Part shown: positions 1-10,491 of the stretch, one piece after another
Numbering within the stretch: the stretch's first letter is position 1
Layout of the letters: the number at the start of each line of letters is the position of its first letter
Made by a program: the position numbers and the translations under genes
Origin: Lepiota brunneoincarnata
Lineage: Eukaryota > Basidiomycota > Agaricomycetes > Agaricales > Agaricaceae
NCBI GenBank assembly: GCA_023014365.1
Contig: JAEBUN010000041.1
Coordinates: 1-64,000, forward strand
DNA length: 64,000 bases
Reading direction: 5' to 3'
Notes under the pieces: generated by a model
Databases searched by the model: none
Told to the model about the DNA's origin: nothing
The model's input: only the letters and a program-made list of their open reading frames with translations

Positions 1-236
1 CGATGAGCGTGGGATATCTCATGACCGATTGAATGGAACCATCAGCGCACTGTCAATCAACAAAGTTGATCCTAAAGGGTTGCTTGGCAGTTCGGGCGTT
101 AAGGGAACCTTTCCTAGGGCAAACCCTACGAGCTACTAAGCAGGTGCAGGGGTGCACGACTGGAGATCGCCGCCAGCAGCCAAGCGAAACATTCGTATGT
201 CAGGAACGCCAGCACATCTCTTTGACCAACGCTGCG

Positions 237-1979
237 ATGTTCAACAAAACGAGGGAAGCGCCTCTGGCGCTACATGTTGTCATTGTTGGGTGTGGAATAG
301 CTGGTCTTACCTCCGCATATGCCCTGGGGCACGCTGGACACCGTGTTACTGTTGTGGAAAGTGCCCCGCTACTCACAGATGTGGGGGCTGGAATTCAAGT
401 TAGCCCAAGTATTGTGATTCTTTTTGTTTGAAAGTTTTTATCACTGACATTTCTGTAGACATGGCCCGGATTTTGATTCGATGGGGACTGCGAGGTGAAC
501 TCGAGAAGCTGGGTGTCCAGCCAAGTGCTATCAACTTTAGGCGTTGTTCGTTGGATACTACCCTGCTTCAAATCCAGGCTAACAGAAGTGTAGTTGAGAC
601 AGATGAACTCATAGGCCTCAATGTTCTGGGCGAGGACGTCGAGAAGCAATATGGAGCACCGTATTGGAACATTCATGTAAGATCGATCTACCAAGGGATT
701 GCGAATTACACTAATGACTTCTACAGAGAGCCGACCTCCTCCGGATGCTATATCATGTTGCGAAACCTTTCATCAACGTTGTCCAGGACCATGTTGTCTC
801 GGTATCCACTTCGCCAAGTGGCTCTCCATACATTACGACACAAGCCGGTGGAGTCATCCACGCAAACCTTGTCATCGGCGCGGATGGAATCAAGAGCGTC
901 GTGCGATCCTTCGTTGTTCAGCAAGAGAGCAAGCCCAAATTAACAGGAGACCTTGCATACCGAGTTGTCATCCCGACGAAGGAGTTTGTGAATGACCCAA
1001 TGCTTAGGTCACTTGTGGAAGATCCTCGGGTAACAGTCTGGATGGGTCCACATAGACATATCGTCGGGTATTGTGTGGTATGCCACTCCTTCCTCGTATT
1101 AGGGGCAGGGTTGTTGACCCCTCGTTCAGAGCTCAAGGAAGATGTATAACCTTGTTTTGATACGACCCGATACTAATGATTCGAGAGAATCGTGGTCAGT
1201 GGAGGCGGACATTGACGAAATCCGAGCAACATACGAAGGCTGGAATCCGAGGTATACTCCGGAACAACGACTAATCTTTCCCTGCTGGGTCTCACTTCTG
1301 GTACACAAACAGGGTGACGAAGTTGCTGAGTATGGCTGAGGAGGGGATCAAGTCTCGACTGGTTGTGCACGAGTCTCTGGGAACCTGGGTGCATCCAAAT
1401 GGGCGGGTAACGTTAATTGGAGATTCATGTCATGCGATGTTGGTACGTTCGTTGATATCTGCTCCAGATATGTCGCATGTGAATAACATTGCTGAATAGC
1501 CATACCTGGCCCAAGGAGCAGCAATGGCCGTGCGTTCCACCAGCCAGCCCCACCTCAACTGTGACAGGCTAACCCATATGGTCTCCATTTATATCAGGTT
1601 GAGGATGCCGCAGTCTCTTGAAGCTCTGTTTTCTCGCATCACCTCGTACGCGCAGATTCCCGCACTCCTAAGGGCCTACGAGTCACTCCGCCTCCCACGC
1701 ACAACGAACACACAAATCGCTGCGCGGTCAAACCAAGGAGCATTCCACCTTCCGGATGGTCCTGAACAGAGAATGAGAGACCAGGCGATGCGAGAGTTAA
1801 TGGAGGAGACACTAAGGAAGAGGGAGAAGGAAACACAAAGTGAGGCTGAGGTGGAGGAGAGCGACACGAGAGACCGCGCCGGGGCGAGGCAGTTATATGC
1901 TTATGACGCTACTGAGGCCGTAGAGGAGTGGTATCAATCGGGCGGGTACAAGGTGTACCAAGAACAAGCGAGATTATGA
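237..1979 (+). CDS. FAD-dependent aromatic-ring monooxygenase (salicylate hydroxylase-like), one frame break
   Basis: Seven exons read best: 237-408, 459-676, 727-1077, 1130-1251, 1313-1442, 1500-1529 and 1598-1979. Seen: an N-terminal Rossmann motif (VVIVGCGIAGLTSA), the mid-protein GADGIKSVVR motif and the second FAD motif GDSCHAMLPYLAQGAAMAVEDA, assembled across two introns. These define class A flavoprotein monooxygenases (FAD_binding_3), which use NAD(P)H and O2 to hydroxylate aromatic acids; the actual substrate cannot be read from sequence. Predicted length is about 467 aa, normal for the family. The start at 237 places the Rossmann motif near the N-terminus; the frame is open further upstream, so an earlier start is possible. 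Odd: the last exon needs a one-base shift at about 1613-1616, between VEDAAV and LEALFSRI. Without correction the protein ends there and loses its C-terminus (about 125 residues). Next gene starts 134 bp downstream on the same strand. Confidence 0.85.
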
Positions 1980-2112
1980 TTTGTGTCGCTCCTAACGTCC
2001 TGTGATGTTGAAGATTATGTAAATATTTAATGTCTAATATTGGTTGTTTGGCCCTTACCATCATAAATCCGTGAGATCACGTTTCTCGTCACGTCATCAG
2101 TGCAGCTCCACC

Positions 2113-3783
2113 ATGGCTCCCAACACCACAAGCTCTGACGAGATCGCTGCCCTTGTAAACAAGGTCTACAGCGACCGGGCCAAAAAAGGCTCTCATCCTG
2201 CTTGTCTGTCCCAGTACGCGCTTGTAGCACGCATTTTTTACCGACGGATTATGCCCTTTAGATTCAGCCACTGTAGCATCAGCCATCGGGTATACCCCAG
2301 ATCAGCTGGCCAGGATACCCCAGGGCTCTAATCTCGGTCTTGGTTGTGGTAACCCCGTCGCAGTAGCTACTCTCCGACAGGTAAGTATACATACCTCCTG
2401 ATATCCAGTGATTCCCACCTCGTGTTGTAGGGCGAAGCTGTCCTTGATCTAGGTTCTGGGGGGGGCCTTGATGTATTCCTAGCTGCGGACAAAGTGGGAC
2501 ATACAGGCATAGTCGTCGGCTTGGATGGGTCTCTGGTAACGTCATATGAGCAGTCTCTTCGGTCTCTGAGTCTGATACTCGGCGACGACAGGACATGATC
2601 AACCTTGCGCGTAGCAAAGCGGAGGAAAAAGGGGTCAAGCCTCCGCACGTCGCATTTGTGCACGCCTCGCTAGCAGAAGCGCTCCCGATCGAATCATCCT
2701 CGGTAGATTGTATACTTTCAAATTGTGTTATGAACCTGTTACCACTTACCGACAAAGCAAATGTCATCAGAGAGGCCATCCGAGTTCTCAAGCCTGGAGG
2801 AAGGATCCACCTCGCCGACGTACGTCCACACAGCCACAACCTGACTCCTGTTTGATCCCTCCGGAACCAGATTCTCGCCAAAAGTCACCTCCCGGATGAA
2901 GTGAGAAACGATGCTGCAAATTACGTCAACTGCATATCCGGAGCTATTACCCAGGCAGAATATGAGGATATTTTGCGGGGCGCTGGCTTTACTGGTATGT
3001 TTCAACATCAGGTTCTTATGGCTTCCGACCGCTGGACTCCCCAGCCCGCAGATATTGCGTTCACCAACAATGGCAGTGATCTGAATATCTACTATTCATG
3101 TTCTCCAAGCGCGCAGCAAGGTTCCGAGACATGTTGCCAGGTCACCCCTGCCCTTGGAGGTACGGCAGCGAAACCGGCATTTGACGCTAACGAGTGGGTT
3201 GGTGCGTATCAGTATATTCACCGGAAATACTACTGGTCTCCTTAATCTAAGTTTCTTCAGCATCTTTCCAAATCACCGCACGGAAACCCTCAAATTCTCC
3301 GGACCCGGTTTCGGAGACAGTCTTGAAGAGGTGGTGGGATGCCTACCCGATGGTCAAATCGTCACCTGACGGGATGACCGCTGATGAGGTCTCTGTACTT
3401 GTCCGAGATCCACAAAAGACACTCAAGGACTTTGCAGTTATCGATGTTCGACGGAACGATCACGCAGTAAGTTATTCGTTCTTTGACCCTATCCTAGCTT
3501 CACAGGGTGTTTTCAGGGCGGCCACGTACGAGGAAGTTATCAATGTCCTGCACAAACCTTCTACGACGATATGAAAAGTTACTTCGAGCAATTCAAAGAT
3601 ACCGAAAAGGTCATATTCTACTGTCAAAGTTCGAATGGTCGGGGTCCCCGGTGTGCTGGGTGGTATCAGGACCACCTAGACTCAGTTGCCCACACTTCCT
3701 CCAAAGCATTCGTCTTGACAGGAGGAATCAAAGGTTGGATGGGAAAGTTCGCGGGCCAGGACGATCTGGTTGACTATGATTGA
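2113..3783 (+). CDS. arsenite methyltransferase fused to a Cdc25/rhodanese-type (arsenate-reductase-like) domain
   Basis: Exons 2113-2203, 2262-2380, 2431-2535, 2592-2819, 2871-3201, 3261-3466 and 3517-3783 give one uninterrupted 448-aa frame. Residues 1 to about 295 match AS3MT/ArsM/Cyt19: a SAM-binding loop (LDLGSGGG, about 75-82) and three conserved cysteines, C59 in [11 protein letters not shown]150 in SNCVMNL and C202 in NCISGA, equivalent to the arsenic-binding set. These enzymes methylate As(III) using S-adenosylmethionine and thiols. Residues about 325-448 form a rhodanese/Cdc25 fold with the active-site loop C396-X5-R402 ([10 protein letters not shown]), like the fungal Acr2/Ych1 arsenate reductases. 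The intron at 3202-3260 joins the two parts in frame ([12 protein letters not shown], the normal methyltransferase C-terminus, then the rhodanese domain). Inference: arsenate reduction and arsenite methylation joined in one cytosolic protein. Alternative: the rhodanese part is a phosphatase or sulfurtransferase. Confidence 0.88.
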
Positions 3784-4912
3784 TCAAATGAAATATCTCG
3801 TGCAAATAGTTGGGCGATGGCCTAGTCAGAGTTGGGGTACAGGTCCGGTCTCCTTACGACATATTCAATCAACTTGATACGATATACATATTGATTCTCA
3901 GCGTCCAGTCAGCCCCATGGACTCACATCAGGCAAGCTCAGATCCTTAAGAAAAGACCGTTATCCATCTTGCCCTTAGCAATGCATGCAATCGGAGTCGT
4001 CGGTGTCCACGAGAATGCTTCCGGGTTTTATTCGGTACTGAGCGGATCGAGGATGTCATTGTGGCTTGGAGCTTCATACAACTGTCATCCGTTCAACCAC
4101 ATGCACACTCTGGAAAGCCTACCAATATTCAATCAGAGACTCTGGACTGCACAACATAGGAAGCTTGGTGAGATCACCCAGTGAGTACCACAGACGAAGT
4201 TTATACGACGGAATACAGTTAAGGCTAGATTGTGCCTGGTCTGATGCGACAGGCATTCACACGAGACTCGGGGCCGACTCCAACTTAATGATGCAACATA
4301 GCTAGGGGTGATGATCACCAGCCGCTGTTCTACCTTTAACTCGGTACGTATTCGCGCAATGACCGAACCTTTGGTAACAGGGAGTGGTCCCCGCCTGTTC
4401 GGTAAACCAATCCGCTTGATGAGGAACAGTGGTCAAAAATATGAACGGCATGATGCCCTCCACTCTGATGTGGGCGTTCCTCATCAGTTTTCATCAAAAA
4501 TTACGAATATGGCGCCGAGGGCAGCAATATGATCACTCTTCCCAGTCACAAGTTTATTTAATATGAGCCAAGACGTTTTGCGAACGGGCTAACTTCCTTC
4601 GAGCGACGCCAAGGCTGTGCTGTCCAAGTGATCAGCAACTCGGGATGCAGGTCAGAATGGAGCCATTCCTATACCCCACCACTCCCCGACCAGTCCTAGA
4701 TGAGCGGAAAACGAGCGGCGTTCCCGAGCTAGTTGATGGAATGACGGCCACGAGATACTTCAAAGATAACACGCTGAATCTGATGATCTCAAAAGTTGGC
4801 AACAGTCATAAAGGCACCTAATCGTCCAAGTGACATAAGGACATCTTCCCAGTTTCTCTTTACCAGGTATCGCTCAGCCCTCCCGTTCGCTCGAATCCTC
4901 AACACCTGCCGC
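3784..4912. other. intergenic stretch, no supported gene
   Basis: Short open frames occur on both strands, but none shows a domain, a convincing splice pattern or a start context. It holds the 3' flank of the methyltransferase fusion gene and the upstream region of the membrane-protein gene that starts at 4913. I see nothing else in it. Confidence 0.5.
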
Positions 4913-6745
4913 ATGCCTGCTTTAATGCAACACAGTACGTATGAACTCCCGAACGATTTTCTAGCCTGACTGTTTCCAGGATCTTTGTTATCTACTCTTT
5001 TCCTAACCTTGGCCCTCGTGGAGTTAGCAGCCTGCGTCGTCAACTTTGATAAATGCCTCGAGGCGGCCCAACAGGGCACGTATGGTCTATCTGGTGGGGT
5101 GGATAATCACGGCCATCCAGTAGCAAATATATCCAACGCTACCGCGCTAACATACAAGATGTGCACAAAGTCCTGCAGAGCCGCTCAAGTGCCCTTCGAA
5201 TGGGACGTTTTCTTTCAGCGCTTCAGTCAATGGCTCCTGCCATGGCTAGCGCTCATCTCACAGCTCCCTTATGGAGCAGCCGATAAGCTGGACAATATCG
5301 AATCCGTCCTCCTAACCGTTGGGTCTCCCACACTGGCTGCATACTCCCTCGCGCTCACCGTCCTCAATAGAAGGTGGATTTCCAGACGTTTCTCCAACTA
5401 TCACTGGCCAAACGTACGACCTGTTGTACGCGTCCTCACAAGCCTCCAACAGGCACCGCTCAAAATAGACGATAAGAACGGGATCTTGGCGTCCCTGATA
5501 ATCCTTCCTCATAACGACGAATGGTGGCAAGAGTTGTTCTTGTGGTTGAACTATGCTCACGCATGGTCTATTTCTGCTATCGTCTCAATCGCCTGGGTCG
5601 TCATTGCCTACGTCTTCACCGTTATCGACTCCTTCGCAGGAGATATCATGACGACCATTCCATCTAACGGTCAAGGAATTGGAACCATATGGATATGGCT
5701 CCTCCCTGTCGTTATTGGATGGTTACAAGTGTCGGGCAAGTGCGACCGCTCACGCCTTCGCGAGGCTATTACCCGGGCGAACAACATTGCATGGGTAGCT
5801 GCCCCATACGGGCCACCCATCTTATCGGAGTACAAGGCGATTTCGCTCCAATGGACCAAAGATCACGATTTAGATGTCCACGCAGATGAGCAATGCACAT
5901 CCCCTCTCTATAACTACGCACGCTTCTTTACATGGACTCAAGGTGTCGAGGAAATCGCCTCGATATTCCGGGCTACCACCGAACGCTCTCATGAGCATCA
6001 ATCAGTCGACCCCGAGGTCCCATGGTTGCCTTCGAATCAAATCCAGCCGGCCAACAGGATTGGGACGCTTGATCAGGTGAATCAGTACTCGATTCCTATC
6101 ACCATGGCTCCGTATATGCCTTGTAACGGTTGGGGCTCAGATATTGTCCCAAGAATGGTTGCGGCTTCTGTCCTTGCATTAATGCTTTCGTGGGGGACGA
6201 CGGGTGCTGCATTTGTTGTTGGATGGTTCACCTATACATACGGTAAGTTTCTGATCCTATTGAGGGTACGAATGCAGGTTGAACAATGGATCACAGGACT
6301 TGGCTGCCGGGCTGGATCCTATTTATTATATGGTGTGCTCTCAACATTATCATGGATGCTCCTCGTAGCTTCCAGTATTTTGGCCCATCGGTGTAAGCTA
6401 GATTCCCAGCGATGTCAGGATTTAGAGGGTTTGAAAAGGGTCCGGCGACGTACCGGATCCATTGCAATATATCTGCGGCGTGTGGGTAAAGGAATAGCGA
6501 TATTTAATGCTGTTTGGGTGGTTGCAGCTTGCTTATTCCAGTTCAGTAATTTCTACAACAGATGCTTCTGCAACAGTAGTTATTTTAGTCTCCTGGGCAA
6601 GGCATATGTCGTCATCAAAATTAGTAGGGAGGACGCTGTTGCTTATCGGGACGCGTGGCTGGGCGGCGTTAGTCTAGGAGGGAGTACCGCGTTCATATTC
6701 ACAGCCTTTGTTGGTTTGTTGGTCAACCCGCCGATACCAGAATAA
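4913..6745 (+). CDS. multi-pass membrane protein of a fungal family of unknown function
   Basis: The ATG at 4913 opens a 22-nt first exon (4913-4934); a 45-nt intron (4935-4979, GTACGT...CAG) joins it to the long exon 4980-6242. A second intron, 6243-6296 (GTAAGT...CAG), is 54 nt, so reading through it also stays open; I favour splicing because it gives TYGLGCRAGSYLLYG, the conserved stretch I recall for this family. Product about 577 aa. Seen: an N-terminal hydrophobic signal/anchor (LLSTLFLTLALVELAACVV), an extracellular N-terminal part with cysteines and NxS/T sites, and about six or seven hydrophobic segments, at roughly residues 70-140, 200-235, 240-265, 405-435, 440-470, 510-540 and 550-575. 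Similar proteins are common in fungal genomes; no function is known to me. Location is probably plasma membrane or secretory pathway. Confidence 0.75.
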
Positions 6746-7244
6746 ACACTTTGAGTGTTTGCTGTTGTGAGCTAGGGCTGGTCGACATTCAACATTTAAT
6801 CGTCAACAGCTTTGAAATGCCAGAACCCATGAGACCACTTCTGTTCGCATCGGACCCGGGATTCGTGGCTCGGCATGACTCATTGATCCTTCTACATCTC
6901 AAGGCGGCCTCGATGGTTGTTCTGATGTGCTATAGCCCGGCGGCCTTAGAGTTCTGGCGGCAAAAACTCGAACATGCATCAAGGGCCCAAAATATCCCAC
7001 GGGTAACATTTAGCTATCAAAGGAAATGTACGACATTGACCGCCATCATGCCGAGCTCGGCCCGCCCTCTATCACGGCATTATCGCTCCATTTATGGAAA
7101 TCGCTATTAAGCGGCGCTTGTCTGAGCGCATTGTTGCCCAAATATGGTTATGGGTACGGGGTTGCCATGAGTCACTGGCCGCCCTTCTAAATCGAGATGC
7201 TCAACAACCTAACGTTATGCTGTTTGCACACCACCGACGCACTC
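6746..7244. other. intergenic stretch, no supported gene
   Basis: Open frames here are short and have no recognisable domain. The right end is the upstream region of the DUF6699 gene with its TATA box at 7245. Confidence 0.45.
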
Positions 7245-7251
7245 TATATAA
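7245..7251 (+). promoter_or_regulatory. TATA box of the downstream DUF6699 gene
   Basis: TATATAA lies 78 bp before the chosen ATG at 7329, a usual distance for a fungal core promoter. It supports transcription on the + strand here. Confidence 0.55.
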
Positions 7252-7328
7252 GGCTTTTCCCGACACGATGTCCGCCATCCCTCTCCCACCGACCTCGCAC
7301 AGGCATCTGACTCGTTGCTTGACACGAC

Positions 7329-7970
7329 ATGCATCACCCAGGTTCCTATCCCCATGCACCTGCTGGTCTGCCCGGCACTGCTTCCTCATGGGCGACGGTT
7401 ACAACTGGTCCCAGCTCTCCGGGCGTCCCTGGCGCACCGTATATGGGGACGGTCCCGCTCCCTTCGAGTACGTTTTTCTTTCTTGGGGTGCTTAGACCTG
7501 GGTTCTTAATCTTTTCGGGATAAGCATCCGGAATTGAGGTGAACCCTGTGTTGTCTTTTCGGCCCGACCGCGCAATTATAGATGTCGCTACGCCATTCGC
7601 ATCACAACATTTTAATCCGAGCACTCTGATACAACCTGCTATTTATCCCGCCACAAGAAGAATCATTATTCGCGGGGGACCAGGAAAATGGGCACGATGC
7701 ATTGAAAACGCAACCACTGGTATCACTGTTCAGGATATTCTGACAGGAGTCTATGGGCTATATCACGAATATCTCTCACTAGAGGAGCATCAATACCTCC
7801 GTGGCGACGCTTTGGAGCATGCCAGAGCCTGCTGCATGCAGAGGTGTAAGGGTGATATGAACGACTTTGCTAGAGGGCTTAAGCGGGTGGACTGCCTTGG
7901 CGGAAGGAGCAAATTTTGTGGAATATCGTTGTCTCATGATTACACTACATGGGTGGTATACATGAATTGA
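7329..7970 (+). CDS. DUF6699-type protein
   Basis: Two exons, 7329-7467 and 7525-7970, joined by a 57-nt GTACGT...AAG intron, give 194 aa. Seen: a Pro/Gly/Ser-rich N-terminus (about 45 residues), then a globular domain with ITVQDILTGVYGLYH, a helix rich in R and C, and LKRVDCLGGRSKFCGI near the C-terminus. The pattern 'VTVxDVLxxIY...RVDxLGGxxxFxGI' is what I know from the DUF6699 family of Agaricomycetes, usually found in large multigene families with no known biochemical role. A second, longer member lies on the opposite strand at 8263-9647. Another ATG at 7268 exists in a different frame. No signal peptide or membrane segment. Confidence 0.72.
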
Positions 7971-8262
7971 CTGAAGGGCAGTAAGACAGGTTTTATCGTT
8001 ATTCGCTATCATTTGCTATTATCTCGCTTTCCGGAAGAACTCACGACCTTCAACATATTTATTAGTACTGTTATTTTGTCGTGCTGGACATCTGCTATAT
8101 ACCAAGCTATGTATCCTAGTATTCAATAAACATCCAACAAGTCTTATCGGAAATCTCAATTAGTGGTATTACAGTGTCTGCGCTATCCCATCGCTAACCC
8201 AATAATCACAATGGTAAACAATATCAATGCGCCAAAGCTTGAGCTTGGGCCTGGAGCAAAAT
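7971..8262. other. intergenic region between convergent DUF6699 genes
   Basis: AT-rich stretch between the two 3' ends. It contains AATAAA at about 8126, a plausible polyadenylation signal for the + strand gene. Nothing else recognised. Confidence 0.4.
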
Positions 8263-9647
8263 TCAAGGGCGAGAAAAGACCAGTTTACCTATGGTCATCG
8301 TTTCTCCAGAAGGGCTCTTCTCCGAAACAATTTCGATACCAACGAGTTTGGTTTTCCCACCAAGAAAATCCACCCTTCGCACACCAGCGTCCCATCCGCC
8401 CCCCATCTCTGTACATCGTTTCTCATAAGCCTGGGTTGCCTTTCGTTGTGCCCGACTTCCACTGCCAAGCGAGTCCCACTCTGCTTGTGTTATCCGTCTA
8501 GACAAAGAGGTGTGAACGGCGTGAATAACGTCAAGATTTGACACGGGTTCGGGATTTTCATTGGATCCGGTTGACCCCGAACGTGGTCTGGATGTTGAAG
8601 ACTCGATATAGAACCGCTTTGCGGGGGCGTGACTCGTGCTTTTCGACCAGGTGGATGGCTCCCCTCCTGGAGTCGCGACGATCTCCCAGGGGAATTTGTC
8701 CGACTTGAGAATGAAGCGATGAAACGTTGGCGGTTCAGTTGCTGGTTGAGTGAGAGTGAAGGGGGGAATGGCAGTGTGTGTGTGACGGTCGACAATGGTA
8801 CGAGACGAGGGCGGGAATATAACGTCATATGAAATAGGTGCTCGATGGATGCGACCATAGCTCAGGAGTGGGTGCATGTGAACTGGAACGGGGCGATTGG
8901 GGTTCTGGAAGGAAACGTGCACATCTGAATGGTGTCCAAATGACTATAAGAACCCGATGATGAGCGTTGAACATAACGGTATAGCTCACGGCGACCCTGC
9001 TTATACGTATCTCCACTACATCCGTTGTGCTTCAGTACAGACTTCGGCTCCTGATTACTAGTCGACTGCGTTGTAACGCTCCCGGAGCTCGAGTTTCGTG
9101 AGGGAGTGGGGCGTTGAATACTATGGGAGGCTGAATAGACCGAATGATTGGAGGAACGGATACTTCCAAAAGAATCAGTGGCCGGAAATGCTGGGTGGAG
9201 GGGTGCTGTGAATGAGGCTATAAGTAAACTGTGAGGTGTAGGGTTGAACAGGGGCGTACGTCGTTCTCCGACTTTGTGGCTAGAGGTCCGGTATAATGGC
9301 GCTTTGGAAGAGTGGTCTGCGAAATGATTGGATGTTTGGGACAGGTTTTCACTGCGATTCGGTATACCTCGTCGAGCATCGGGGTCGAAGGTATAGCGCA
9401 ATGGAGAGGGCGCATTAGCGCGAGCAGCCGTCAAGCTATTGCTTCGTTCGCGGGAGGAGGGCTGAATTGGCGCCGCGGGAACACTACCAGGTTCAGCATA
9501 GAGATACTCGAAATGCTTTGCTTTGGTTGGTGAAGACGGTTCCGGGCGTGAACCCAAGTGGGACTTGGTCGAAGGAGGAGACGTGTCACGATTCCTTGAC
9601 TTGGATGAATCACGACCCCGGAAGATGCTTCGAAGGTAAGACGCCAT
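8263..9647 (-). CDS. DUF6699-type protein with long Ser/Pro-rich N-terminus
   Basis: Read on the minus strand as exon 9647-8990 and exon 8924-8263, joined by a 65-nt GTGAGC...CAG intron; product 439 aa. Residues 1 to about 220 are Ser/Thr/Pro/Arg-rich and look disordered. The C-terminal domain starts near HMHPLLSYG and continues with ISYDVIFPPSS, a DVIHAVHTSL segment and RRVDFLGGKTKLVGIEI, the same closing motif as the neighbour at 7329. This is the canonical layout of DUF6699 proteins (disordered N-terminus, DUF at the end). The two members converge tail to tail with 292 bp between stops, so they are not a simple tandem duplication. Function unknown. Confidence 0.75.
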
Positions 9648-9712
9648 TGACGAAAACAGGCACGAATGGGCTTGAACAATGAATGCCTAAGAAACGAGGA
9701 GTGGAGTGAAGC

Positions 9713-9719
9713 TTATATA
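9713..9719 (-). promoter_or_regulatory. TATA box of the minus-strand DUF6699 gene
   Basis: TATATAA on the minus strand, 65 bp upstream of the ATG at 9647. It supports that start codon. Confidence 0.55.
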
Positions 9720-10491
9720 TGGTAGGTAGTAACTGACTCATGGTTATGGGAGGAAAATAGGGGGGACATTTCGTAACACTTAGTTTTGATTCTAGTGTAG
9801 GGAGGAGGTCGCACGAAGCCGTTTCCGTCCAGAACCGTGCAACTAGTGCTGAGTAGGGCGGTGTTGCAATACCGAATTATGTGAAGAGAGTCTGCAAGGT
9901 TCTACATGCTCGGTCTTTGAGTTGTTGAATAGCCGAGTTGAAGGCTTCTCGAGCGTGATATGAGGTAAACAGCGGTGATATATGAACTACAATGCCCCAA
10001 AATGAATTTCAGGGTGGATGGCGGTAGGGTGATGGATTGTGCGAGGGAGGGTGTTGTTCTGATGGCGCCCTGTACTGGTGCTACAATCCCTTGCGATATT
10101 TTTGCGGTGCGAGGTATTCTTATACTATCCCAATAAACAACCTAGGGCAGCCCTTTTGGATCGGGCTCATGGAAATCAAGCACCGCGTATCATAGGATGC
10201 AGGAATTGGATTTCCTTAAAGCGTTGCCTAATGAGGCAATGCCGAAGGGTCGGGCACGCCTCAGCCCGACGTGCGAGCGATGCCGAGGCAGGAAAATGTC
10301 CCCCTCGTGTCATGGGTATGCGTTTGATTGAGTAATGGTGGGCGCTATTGGGTCACTTGCCAATGACTCCCGGTAAAATGGGCTTGGTTAGACATTATAA
10401 AGGATCCAGGCCCTCGTGGCTCAATTGAACGCTCAGAACCTGTAGGAAAACTATTAAATTCAACTTCTCGAATTCAGTACAGAGGCGCTCT
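9720..10491. other. intergenic stretch with a GC-rich hairpin
   Basis: No gene supported. At about 10227-10290 there are nested inverted repeats, including GTCGGGC...GCCCGAC with an 8-nt loop. It could be a cruciform-prone site or part of an untranslated region; no function is claimed. Confidence 0.35.

Noticed and set aside
33..236. Upstream extension of the monooxygenase frame
   Set aside because: Open, but places 68 unrelated residues before a Rossmann motif that normally lies near the N-terminus; the ATG at 237 is preferred.
237..3783. Monooxygenase plus methyltransferase fusion as an arsenic or aromatic gene cluster
   Set aside because: Only adjacency on the same strand; no transporter, regulator or shared pathway is visible.
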